Positions 1 through 6,180 of a DNA stretch of 6,605 nucleotides are shown here, one piece after another; position 1 is the stretch's first letter, and each line of letters begins with the position of its first letter. Where the stretch lies: the NCBI GenBank assembly GCA_913009915.1, contig CAJVYZ010000163.1:1-6605 (forward strand). The letters run 5' to 3'. The stretch comes from an uncultured Gemmatimonadota bacterium. GTDB taxonomy: Bacteria > Gemmatimonadota > Gemmatimonadetes > Gemmatimonadales > GWC2-71-9. The translations under genes and the position numbers were made by a program. The notes beneath the pieces were generated by a model. The model worked only from the letters and a program-made list of their open reading frames with translations, did not search any database and was not told the origin of the DNA.

Positions 1-1877
1 AGGATCTTGCGCGTCCGCACGTCCCTGGCCAGCCGCACCGCCAGATCGACGTATTGGTCCTGATCGCCCGCCGCCCACTCCGGCAGGCCGACCCCGTGCA
101 GCAGGCCGGTGCCGACGCGGCCGGCATGGGCCGCGCCGCGGAGGGTGATCACCGGCACTCCCATCCACAATGCCTCGCAGGTGGTGGTGGTGCCGTTGTA
201 GGGGAAGGTATCCAGTGCGACGTCGACCCGGTTGTACTGCGCCAAGTGCTGCTCGATGCCCGGCATCCAGCGCAGCAGCTCCACGCGCCCGGGGTCCACG
301 CCCTGCGCTGAGAACCGCTCGGAGTAGCGCGCGCGCGTCACCGGGTCGCAGAACGGCTTGCCCTTCATGACCAGGCGTGCCCGGGGCAGTCGCAGCAGGA
401 TCCGTGCCCAGGTCCGTATCGCCTCCGGCGTTACCTTGGAGAGATTGTTGAAGGCGCCAAACGTGAGGTGGCCGCGGGTTTGCGAGGGAGGATCGCAGAG
501 CGACGGTGCATTCAGGGGGGGCTGATAGCACAGGAAGCCGTGCGGAAGGCGGATTAGTTCCTCGGTATGCAGGTGCTCGGTGGCGTCGGGCGGGTCGCAG
601 ATCGCGTCGGTGAGCCGGTAATCGATCGCCTCCAATCCGGTTGTATTGGGATAGCCGAGCCAGGTGATCTGCACCGGCGCCGGTTTGCGCGCGAACATCG
701 GAAGACGGTTGGAAGTCGTGTGGCCGGTGAGGTCCACGAGCAGGTCGATGCCGTCCCGCCGGATCAGCTCGGCGACGCGCCCGTCGCCGAGCCCGCAGAT
801 GTCACGCCACGCGGCCGCATAGTGCTGTAGATGGCGGGTCACGCGGTCGGCCCGATGGACATCGGCGTAGCAGACGGCGTGGATCCGGGTGGGATCGTGA
901 TGCGTCAGCAGCGGCTCGAAGAAGAATGCCACCGAGTGGTCGCGGAAGTCCGGCGACACGTAGCCCACTCGCAGTGGACGCTCCGGGTCCGGGTCGTTGG
1001 CGTGGTCGGTCTGCGGCGCGTGGAGCCGGCGCATCCATTGCCCCCACGCGCGGTGTTCGCGGGCAACACGCCCGGAGTCGGTTTCATAGGCGTTCATGGC
1101 GAACAGCAGCGCCTGCCAGGGCTGGGTCGTCTCCGGTGCTTCCGGTTTCACCGCCAGTGCGGCGCGCAGGCAGCGATCGGTCTCCACGTGCCGGCCCTCC
1201 TCGAGCAGCAGGGCGCCGAGGTGGGTGTACGCCGCCAAGTGGTCGGGCTGCCGCTCGAGCGCCCGTCGATAGGCGGTGGCCGCGTCGGCGTAGCGTTCCC
1301 GGGCATGCAGGGCGAGGCCGAGGTTGTACCAAGCCCTCGCGGATCCGGGCGCGACGCGTAGCGCCGTTTGATAGGCCTCGACGGCGGCGTCGGGTTTTCC
1401 GAGCCCCTGCCGGGCGATACCCAGGTTGATCAGGGCGTCCGGGTGTTGCGGCTGTACCCCCAGTGCGCGTTCGTGGCACGCCGCCGCTTCCGCGTATTGA
1501 CCGCGGCACTGTAGGGCGTAACCAAGGTTGTTCAGGGCATCGAAGTGATCCGGCTGGCGGTGGAGCACTTCCCGGTAGCTCGCCGCCGCCGCGGCCGGGT
1601 CGCCATTGTGCAGGCAGGCCTGGGCCAGGTTGTAATGGGTGTCAGGGTCGCCGGGCCGTAGTGCGAGGGATTTCCGGCAGCAATGGATCGCCGCCTCGAA
1701 GTCGCCGAGCCGGCCGTGGAGGGCGCCGAGCAAAAACCAATCCTGCGCATCGGCGACATCGGTGTTGCAGAGGTCCGTAAGTACCGCCAGTGCGTCTTGC
1801 CAGCGGCCCTCGCCGATGTGGGACCGGGCAAGCGTCCGCAGTCCTTCGGAGTCGCGGGGTTGCGTGCTGTCGCTCAT
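1..1877 (-). CDS. TPR-containing O-GlcNAc transferase-like (SPINDLY/OGT, GT41) glycosyltransferase, C-terminus cut by window edge
   Basis: The minus-strand frame is open from the ATG at 1877-1875 to base 1, giving 625 codons and no stop. Residues about 45-246 hold six tandem 34-residue TPR units, each with the W/Y-x-x-L-G, A-x-x-Y/C and P spacing (for example HFDALNNLGYALQCRGQY). A less regular repeat lies at about 12-40. The catalytic region begins near residue 302 (LRVGYVSPDFRDHSVAFFF). It contains VDLTGHT (381-387), QITWLGYPNTTGL (403-415), FGAFNNLSKVTP (473-484) and LDTFPYNGTTTTCEALWMGV (555-574). By family knowledge these form the two GT-B lobes and the UDP-GlcNAc pocket. H314 and K481 correspond to important OGT histidine and lysine positions. 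The expected role is transfer of GlcNAc or another sugar to Ser/Thr of cytoplasmic proteins, with the TPRs selecting substrates. Probably only a few tens of C-terminal residues are missing. No Shine-Dalgarno precedes this ATG, so the start is uncertain; an in-frame ATG at 2069 would add 64 low-complexity residues. The family is certain; donor and target are unknown. Confidence 0.93.
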   Translation of the reverse strand, partial: MSDSTQPRDSEGLRTLARSHIGEGRWQDALAVLTDLCNTDVADAQDWFLLGALHGRLGDFEAAIHCCRKSLALRPGDPDTHYNLAQACLHNGDPAAAAASYREVLHRQPDHFDALNNLGYALQCRGQYAEAAACHERALGVQPQHPDALINLGIARQGLGKPDAAVEAYQTALRVAPGSARAWYNLGLALHARERYADAATAYRRALERQPDHLAAYTHLGALLLEEGRHVETDRCLRAALAVKPEAPETTQPWQALLFAMNAYETDSGRVAREHRAWGQWMRRLHAPQTDHANDPDPERPLRVGYVSPDFRDHSVAFFFEPLLTHHDPTRIHAVCYADVHRADRVTRHLQHYAAAWRDICGLGDGRVAELIRRDGIDLLVDLTGHTTSNRLPMFARKPAPVQITWLGYPNTTGLEAIDYRLTDAICDPPDATEHLHTEELIRLPHGFLCYQPPLNAPSLCDPPSQTRGHLTFGAFNNLSKVTPEAIRTWARILLRLPRARLVMKGKPFCDPVTRARYSERFSAQGVDPGRVELLRWMPGIEQHLAQYNRVDVALDTFPYNGTTTTCEALWMGVPVITLRGAAHAGRVGTGLLHGVGLPEWAAGDQDQYVDLAVRLARDVRTRKI

Positions 1878-2020
1878 GGGAGGGACCGTCGCACGGGCAG
1901 GGCGGATGAGGATGGGGCCGCCGGCCTGTGCCGGCCGGGGCTGCTGAAGCGGCGGGGTGCACCGGGAAGGACCGGAGAAACGGCACGGGTATCGTCGGGG
2001 CTCAGGCTTCGTGTCGTCAT
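1874..2020 (-). CDS. Possible 48-aa leader ORF, ATGA-overlapping the glycosyltransferase start
   Basis: An ATG at 2020-2018 is preceded by GAGG with six bases between. The frame runs 48 codons (start MTTRSLSPDDTR) to a TGA at 1876-1874. That stop shares four bases (ATGA) with the ATG of the glycosyltransferase gene. The product is rich in Pro, Ser and Arg, has no motif I recognise, and may not be a functional protein. Its possible value is explanatory: the downstream gene lacks its own Shine-Dalgarno, and translational coupling through an ATGA overlap would supply initiation. The competing explanation is that the glycosyltransferase starts at 2069 in its own frame, after a GGAG placed eight bases upstream. 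In that case this ORF is a shadow. Confidence 0.25.
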   Translation of the reverse strand: MTTRSLSPDDTRAVSPVLPGAPRRFSSPGRHRPAAPSSSALPVRRSLP

Positions 2021-2353
2021 CGTTCGCCTCTGGTGGGCACCTTGTGGTCAGGGCGCCACAGGAACCCATTGCCCGGACTCCATCTCCGCCGGGCGCGGGG
2101 ATGCTGCGGGTGCGGATCGAAAATTATACGACGCCGATGGTCCAGACGCAGTCGAATGCACAGGCCGGGCTCCCTGGTTGAAGCGTCGCTCCAGAGGCGC
2201 AGATTCGGAGGTCGAGATCGATCCTGAAAAGATCGGGCTGCATTGGCAATGCGGACCAGACTTCCCGCTCCGGCGGGCGTGGGACGGGCGGTGCCGTAGC
2301 CGAAAAGAACCTGTCCCTGGCGGCGCATGGACATCGGCCACCGGTGGGAAGCG
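1878..2353 (-). other. Intergenic stretch of about 480 bp between secreted-protein terminator and glycosyltransferase
   Basis: No frame on either strand gives a recognisable protein. The longest minus frame starting inside it, 105 codons at 2334-2017, has no Shine-Dalgarno and an Arg/Pro-rich unrecognised sequence. The longer plus frames that cross this stretch extend over the flanking real genes and look like shadows. Structural items visible are the TATAAT box at 2123-2128, the short leader ORF at 2020-1874, and a perfect 10-bp palindrome CCACCGGTGG at 2338-2347. Confidence 0.6.
2123..2128 (-). promoter_or_regulatory. Candidate -10 box for the glycosyltransferase gene
   Basis: The minus strand reads TATAAT here, a perfect sigma70 -10 hexamer in an otherwise GC-rich stretch. 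It would place the transcript start near 2116, about 240 bases before the annotated glycosyltransferase ATG. No good -35 hexamer lies at 16-18 bases (the 17-base position reads CTGCGT), and there is no extended TG motif. The promoter is therefore weak, activator-dependent, or a chance match. It lies downstream of the terminator of the preceding gene, where a new promoter would be needed. Confidence 0.35.
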
Positions 2354-2392
2354 GAAAATACGCCCGGTCCCGCGCGGTGACGGAACCGGGCG
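2354..2392 (-). terminator. Factor-independent terminator after the Ig-like secreted protein gene
   Basis: Bases 2361-2372 and 2381-2392 pair as a 12-position GC-rich stem with one mismatch (C2369/A2384) and an 8-base loop. On the minus strand the stem is followed directly by TATTTTCC (2360-2353). It begins 17 bases past the TAA stop at 2412-2410. The short U-tract makes it moderate rather than strong. Confidence 0.75.
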
Positions 2393-2409
2393 CCTCGATG
2401 GACCGGCGA

Positions 2410-4440
2410 TTACCGCTGGCGCGAGGAGCGCCGCCGGAGGCCCATCCAGCCGATAACGGTTCCGATCAGCCACCAGCTCCCGCCGGTCAACGGGCTGGTG
2501 GTGCGTCCGTCCAAGGCACATCCGCCCGAACCGAGCCCCTGGAAGTTCGTCGTCACCGGTCCCGTTGAGGTTACGGTGCCGGTGGCGATGCCGCTGGGAT
2601 CTGTGATCACGCCGTTGGCCGACCCGCTGTCGTCGTTCGGACCGCCGTCGATGATGGTCAACCTCACGCAGTAGTCACCCACAGTCAGGCCCTTCTGATA
2701 GCTCGTAGCGCTCGGCGGCGGACACACGGTCGCTGAGCCTGGGGCCGACGCGTAGCTGTTGTCGTTGTTGGTAACGAAGGGTTGCCACTTTCCTTTGATG
2801 TACTTGCGGAAGCTCGCGCCGCTGGGGATCGGCGTGGTCAGCGGCGGCATCGCCACTACTGCCTGTCCGCCAGGTGTGGACAGCGTCGCCTTGAAGTCGA
2901 AGCACCCCCCGACGCATTGCTGGATTACGTCCGGGTCCCGCGGAATGCTGGCACTGACAAGCTGCTGGGTGGTTACAAGGACAGAAGTGCCTATTTTCGG
3001 GGTAATCTTGGAGACGCCCGCGCCTCCCTGGGGTGCGGCTTTCACGGTTACCGTCACCGTAGCCGGCTTCGAAGTCTTACCGGCGCTGTCCGTAAAGGTA
3101 TACATAAAGCTGTCCGTGCCCGCGAAGCTCGAGGGCGGTTTATAACTGATCTGGTTCGACGGGGTGACGACGGTCAGGATGCCGCCCTTGCTCGACGTCC
3201 CCGGCACGTTGAGGGTTACTGGTGAGGCGGGCGGGCTCTTGCCGTTAGAATCCGTGTCCTTGGAGAGCACGTCGAGGGATACGGAGGTGCCCTGTGCCGT
3301 GGTCGAGCTGTACGGGTTGGCGACCGCGGTGCCGGCGCTCGCGACGGTCAGGTTGACGGTCCCGGTGGAGGTGGTTCCGTGGCTGCCGGTAAGGGTGTAA
3401 GTGAAGGAGTCTGGCCCCGTGTAGCCGCTCGTGGACAGGTATTGGATGGGCGACGGACAGGAGGGCTGGCAGGTGGATAGCGTAAAGGGCCCGGGGTTCG
3501 GAAAGGTCACCGTCCCGTGACTCGGGGTCACGGATCCTGCGGTAACCGTGACCGTTGTACCGGCCGGTGCGGTGTCCTTGTCCAGTACATCGACCTTGCC
3601 GGCCACCCCGGACGTGACCGTCGCAGCAACCGCGTTTGCCCGGACCCCGCTCAGTAGATCGACGTTCCATACCTCGAAATACCCGTCGCCCTTGAATCCT
3701 CCCCAGTCGCTGCCCACTGCACCGCCCGATACCAGGATCGCCTGAAAATCGGGTACGCCGTCGCCGTTCAAGTCACCGGCTGCGGTGACCGGCGCGCCGT
3801 GGATCGTGGTGGTGGAGGTGCTCGCCGAGGTGGTCGAGAAGGACTGGTAGGTGGAGGTGTTAGTAGGTACCACGTTCCACCTTTCGTCATAGAGGGAGGG
3901 GAAATTCCCCACCGCGCCCTCGCGTCCGGTCGGCGTGAACGTCATGGTGCCGCCGTCGCTGATGGCGCCGGTCATGGCGCTGGTGCCCGTGGTGTCCGGG
4001 CCGCTCGACTTGCTCGCGTCGGTGTATTCGCTGAAGGTGCCACCCGCGGTGCCGGGAATGGCATCGACATTGAAGCTCTTCGTGGTGAAGGTATTGCCCG
4101 TCACGTCGATGACGAGGGAGCCGGCGTAGCCGTCGCCCGCCACTGAGGATCCACGCGTACCACCATTGGTGGAGATGGCGATGCCGTTGTCGGTCATACC
4201 CTGGGAGGAGCCGGACGGGGCGCTGCCGCCAAAGGTGAAACTCGAGTTCCACGCGCCGTCTTTGCCCACCTTATAGAAAGTTGTGCCAGAGGTGGTGTGT
4301 ACAATGGGGGTCGCGTTGATGACGAGCCGATACTCCCCGTTCGGCACCAACTGCGCGGCGCTTGACGCACAAGGGACGAGCGCCGTGATCCCAATCGCGG
4401 CGCTGATCGCTACGGCCAGGGTGGTTTTTTGTGTCTTCAT
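2410..4440 (-). CDS. Exported cadherin-like/Ig-like repeat protein with choice-of-anchor U-like region and C-terminal sorting tail
   Basis: The product is 676 aa. A Sec signal peptide is evident: MKTQK, then a hydrophobic core at 8-22 and probable cleavage near SSAA (26-29). Residues 30-215 are Ser/Thr/Gly-rich and unrecognised. Residues 222-231 (GDLNGDGVPD) resemble a calcium-binding EF-hand or dockerin loop. Two tandem cadherin-like/bacterial Ig repeats follow at about 268-366 and 370-466. They share the pattern VLxKDT, then GxDSFxYTxT near the end (GYTGPDSFTYTLTG and SFAGTDSFMYTFTD). Residues about 477-620 match my memory of the choice-of-anchor U domain, including FRKYIKGKWQPF, ASAPGS, GLTVGDYCVRLTIIDGGPND and ANGVITDPSGIA. 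The tail has GSGGCALDG (637-645), a hydrophobic segment (654-668) and RRRSSRQR, the layout of GlyGly/JDVT-type CTERM signals cut by intramembrane proteases. A surface structural or adhesive role is inferred. GGAGGAG lies 9 bases before the ATG, which supports the start. It is probably cotranscribed with the upstream porin. Confidence 0.9.
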   Translation of the reverse strand: MKTQKTTLAVAISAAIGITALVPCASSAAQLVPNGEYRLVINATPIVHTTSGTTFYKVGKDGAWNSSFTFGGSAPSGSSQGMTDNGIAISTNGGTRGSSVAGDGYAGSLVIDVTGNTFTTKSFNVDAIPGTAGGTFSEYTDASKSSGPDTTGTSAMTGAISDGGTMTFTPTGREGAVGNFPSLYDERWNVVPTNTSTYQSFSTTSASTSTTTIHGAPVTAAGDLNGDGVPDFQAILVSGGAVGSDWGGFKGDGYFEVWNVDLLSGVRANAVAATVTSGVAGKVDVLDKDTAPAGTTVTVTAGSVTPSHGTVTFPNPGPFTLSTCQPSCPSPIQYLSTSGYTGPDSFTYTLTGSHGTTSTGTVNLTVASAGTAVANPYSSTTAQGTSVSLDVLSKDTDSNGKSPPASPVTLNVPGTSSKGGILTVVTPSNQISYKPPSSFAGTDSFMYTFTDSAGKTSKPATVTVTVKAAPQGGAGVSKITPKIGTSVLVTTQQLVSASIPRDPDVIQQCVGGCFDFKATLSTPGGQAVVAMPPLTTPIPSGASFRKYIKGKWQPFVTNNDNSYASAPGSATVCPPPSATSYQKGLTVGDYCVRLTIIDGGPNDDSGSANGVITDPSGIATGTVTSTGPVTTNFQGLGSGGCALDGRTTSPLTGGSWWLIGTVIGWMGLRRRSSRQR

Positions 4441-4449
4441 GGTAAATCA

Positions 4450-4456
4450 CTCCTCC
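4450..4456 (-). promoter_or_regulatory. Shine-Dalgarno of the Ig-like secreted protein gene
   Basis: The minus strand reads GGAGGAG here, nine bases before the ATG at 4440. This is a near-perfect ribosome-binding site, so the gene is translated independently of the upstream porin gene even if they share a transcript. Confidence 0.85.
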
Positions 4457-4547
4457 GAAAATCATTCTTGTAGGAACGCGCTTGGGCGTGCGCCGTAGTG
4501 ATGCGCGCCGTCCACCCGCGCCCGCGGGCTGCATGTTGGGTGTCGCC

Positions 4548-5855
4548 TCAGAACTTGTAGGCGAAATCCAAGCCCAGCGTGTACTGCCACATCTGCGCGC
4601 CTATGAATTGGCCCTTGGTCCCCGTGAAAAAGGTAGTGCAACCGGGCGCGGTGCAGATCTCGGTCTTGCGCGGGACATACATGTACGCGACGGTCCACTG
4701 GGTGGTGGGCGACGGCGAGTAGCTGGCGCCAATGGAATAATGGCGCTCCACGAGCCCCGGAGCCAGTAGGTTGAACAACAGTTGGTTGTCCGGTATCGGG
4801 GACTTGCCGTAATTGTAGCCGGCGCGAAAGGTCCAGTGGTCGCTGTACCGGTAGGTGACCCCCAGTTTGTAGACGGTCATGTCCTGCCAGCCGAACCCGA
4901 AGCCGTTCGGGCTGCCGAGCATGTGGTTCGTAAAGGGCTGGCCTAAACCCGGGCCCGGATTGGCTATGGAAGGAATCTGGCCGTAGAGGATGCGCTGCAC
5001 GTCGAAAGAAACCGTTACGGGCTTGATGGGAGTGATCGCGATACCCGCGCTGAAGTTGGATGGGACGTCGAATCCCCCGCCCCCCGCGAACAGGCCCCGA
5101 TATTTGTCGAATTTCGTCATATAGACCTTGGACGCCCAGCTCGCACCGACCGCCAGACGGTTGTCGAGGAATCTGGCCAGGATGCCGGTGCGCACGCCCA
5201 CACCGTACGCCCAGGCGCTACCCTGGTTCGTGACGTGCTTCGGGGCGCTGGAGAATGTGCTGCTGGCGAAACTGCCCATGCCGTAGGCCCGAAAACTCTG
5301 CACACCGAATATCGGAGCCACGCCGATTGCGACGGTGGGCGTAACCTTGTAACTGATCGTCGGCAGGATCAGCAATTGGGCGAGGTTGACGCCGAGCGCC
5401 TGATTGGTCGGTCTACCGGTAATCAGGTTGAAGAAATCGTAGTTGTATCGGGTGCTCATCCCGCCGTTTGCGACGACCGCCATGCCAATGCCAACCCGAT
5501 TGTTCACCTGGTACGAGAAGGCCATCTCCGGGATCAGGAACAACGTGGCGCCGCTACGACCCTCTGTATTGGCGTTAGTAGTAACCAGCCCGCTTGAGCC
5601 GTTCATTGCCGCCTGCCGGTGGGGGGAAAATAGCCAAGCGCCGATGGTGACTTGGTCCGGTACGAACGCCTCGCCGGCCGGGTTGGCGGTGGTGGCGTAT
5701 GCGTCCTGCGGATCTGCCGTCACGGCCCCGCCCAGGGCCAGATTCTTCATACCATAACCAGGAACGAAGTAGCCATTGGTGGCGTACGCCTGTGGTGCGG
5801 CCAACAGGCCGGCGACCACGGCAGAGCAAAGAACTATCCGTGTGCGAGAGAACAT
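4548..5855 (-). CDS. FadL/TodX-family outer-membrane transport protein (OMPP1)
   Basis: The product is 435 aa from the ATG at 5855, close to the usual length of the FadL family. A signal peptide covers about residues 1-25 (hydrophobic core VLCSAVVAGLLAA), with probable cleavage at AYA/TNGYF. The mature N-terminus, TNGYFVPGYGMKNLALGGA, and the NPAG motif at 58-61 (ATTANPAGEAF) are typical of FadL-type porins, in which the N-terminus forms the internal hatch. The rest alternates short hydrophobic and amphipathic strands with Gly/Asn/Ser-rich turns. The chain ends in aromatic AYKF, the usual beta-barrel assembly signal. The expected role is passive or lateral uptake of hydrophobic molecules such as long-chain fatty acids or aromatic hydrocarbons across the outer membrane; the substrate cannot be read from the sequence. 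The frame is open six codons further, to a GTG at 5873, but those codons are the Shine-Dalgarno itself (GAGGAGGAG at 5871-5863, seven bases before the ATG), so 5855 is preferred. The gene heads the probable two-gene unit with the Ig-like protein. Confidence 0.92.
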   Translation of the reverse strand: MFSRTRIVLCSAVVAGLLAAPQAYATNGYFVPGYGMKNLALGGAVTADPQDAYATTANPAGEAFVPDQVTIGAWLFSPHRQAAMNGSSGLVTTNANTEGRSGATLFLIPEMAFSYQVNNRVGIGMAVVANGGMSTRYNYDFFNLITGRPTNQALGVNLAQLLILPTISYKVTPTVAIGVAPIFGVQSFRAYGMGSFASSTFSSAPKHVTNQGSAWAYGVGVRTGILARFLDNRLAVGASWASKVYMTKFDKYRGLFAGGGGFDVPSNFSAGIAITPIKPVTVSFDVQRILYGQIPSIANPGPGLGQPFTNHMLGSPNGFGFGWQDMTVYKLGVTYRYSDHWTFRAGYNYGKSPIPDNQLLFNLLAPGLVERHYSIGASYSPSPTTQWTVAYMYVPRKTEICTAPGCTTFFTGTKGQFIGAQMWQYTLGLDFAYKF

Positions 5856-5862
5856 GATGGTA

Positions 5863-5871
5863 CTCCTCCTC
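5863..5871 (-). promoter_or_regulatory. Shine-Dalgarno that fixes the porin start codon
   Basis: The minus strand reads GAGGAGGAG, then TACCATC, then ATG. The spacing is ideal for the ATG at 5855. The longer GTG-initiated version at 5873 would have to translate through this site and has no comparable signal upstream. Confidence 0.85.
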
Positions 5872-5887
5872 ACTGAAAACCTTCAGT
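5872..5887 (-). other. Small hairpin directly upstream of the porin Shine-Dalgarno
   Basis: ACTGAA, a GGTT loop and TTCAGT (minus strand) form a perfect six-base stem whose end abuts the Shine-Dalgarno. Such an adjacent hairpin could affect ribosome loading or mRNA stability. The stem is short and may be chance. Confidence 0.3.
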
Positions 5888-5999
5888 TATTCTTCATGAT
5901 TTATGATTTCATGCGTAACGGTCCGATGTTTTTTCTCGCCGCGCCCGCTTTTCCCGCGCCCGGGCCGCGGACTTTTGTAATTTTGCGACGATTTGGGCA

Positions 6000-6029
6000 A
6001 TTAGTAACGCGCGGTGTTGTCGTTGTCAA
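6000..6029 (-). promoter_or_regulatory. Sigma70-type promoter for the porin/Ig-protein unit
   Basis: On the minus strand a perfect -35 TTGACA (6029-6024) is followed after 18 bases by ACTAAT (6005-6000), four of six matches to TATAAT. Reading TACTAA with a 17-base spacer is the alternative. Transcription would start near 5993, leaving a leader of about 138 bases before the porin ATG. The surrounding DNA is clearly more AT-rich than the genes. Confidence 0.6.
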
Positions 6030-6040
6030 GTCACAACCAA

Positions 6041-6074
6041 TATGCTACGCATCTCTATATGCTACGCATCTCTA
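6041..6074. repeat. Perfect 17-bp tandem duplication, candidate operator
   Basis: TATGCTACGCATCTCTA occurs twice head to tail, at 6041-6057 and 6058-6074, with no mismatch. Each copy contains the near-palindrome ATGC-TAC-GCAT. The pair begins 11 bases upstream of the -35 box, about -49 to -82 from the predicted transcript start, which is where activators commonly bind. A recent slippage duplication or an assembly error near the contig end would look the same. Confidence 0.6.
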
Positions 6075-6180
6075 TAATAAGTATGCCCGTATCAGATTGT
6101 CCGGTACGAGGTACCAACCTTGCCGCCCGCCTATCGGGTACCGCTCTCTACCCTCTTTTTGGGTATGTGGTAGCCGAACC

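Larger units (their letters stand above)
5856..6180. other. AT-richer upstream/intergenic region of the porin gene
   Basis: About 325 bases without a gene. It holds the Shine-Dalgarno and hairpin (5863-5887), a GC-rich near-palindrome at 5954-5970 (CCGCG/CGCGG arms around CCCGGGC), the promoter (6000-6029), the 17-bp tandem repeat (6041-6074), two GGTACC sites (6110-6115, 6137-6142) and a TACCC/GGGTA inverted repeat (6149-6165). No open frame here has coding character. Confidence 0.6.

Noticed and set aside
831..1361. 176-codon plus-strand open frame
   Set aside because: It is antisense to the TPR and catalytic regions of the glycosyltransferase and its product is unrecognisable; the opposite strand explains the openness.
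2017..2334. 105-codon minus-strand ORF in the intergenic stretch
   Set aside because: It has no Shine-Dalgarno, an unrecognised Arg/Pro-rich product, and the TATAAT candidate inside it. I kept it only as part of the ATGA-chain observation.
1683..2456. 257-codon plus-strand open frame crossing from the glycosyltransferase into the secreted-protein gene
   Set aside because: It is antisense to parts of two well-supported genes, shows no domain or Shine-Dalgarno, and has the Arg/Gly-rich composition expected of a shadow frame in GC-rich DNA.
4515..4528. CCCGC/GCGGG hairpin between porin and Ig-protein genes as a terminator
   Set aside because: Only five base pairs and no T-tract follow on the minus strand; it does not argue against cotranscription.
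5954..5970. GC-rich near-palindrome as a plus-strand terminator (T-rich sequence follows)
   Set aside because: There is no plus-strand gene to terminate; it is more likely a structure in the porin leader, or chance.
6110..6142. Two GGTACC sites as an inverted-repeat pair from a mobile element
   Set aside because: They are self-palindromic six-mers with no matching flanks, no target-site duplication and no transposase.
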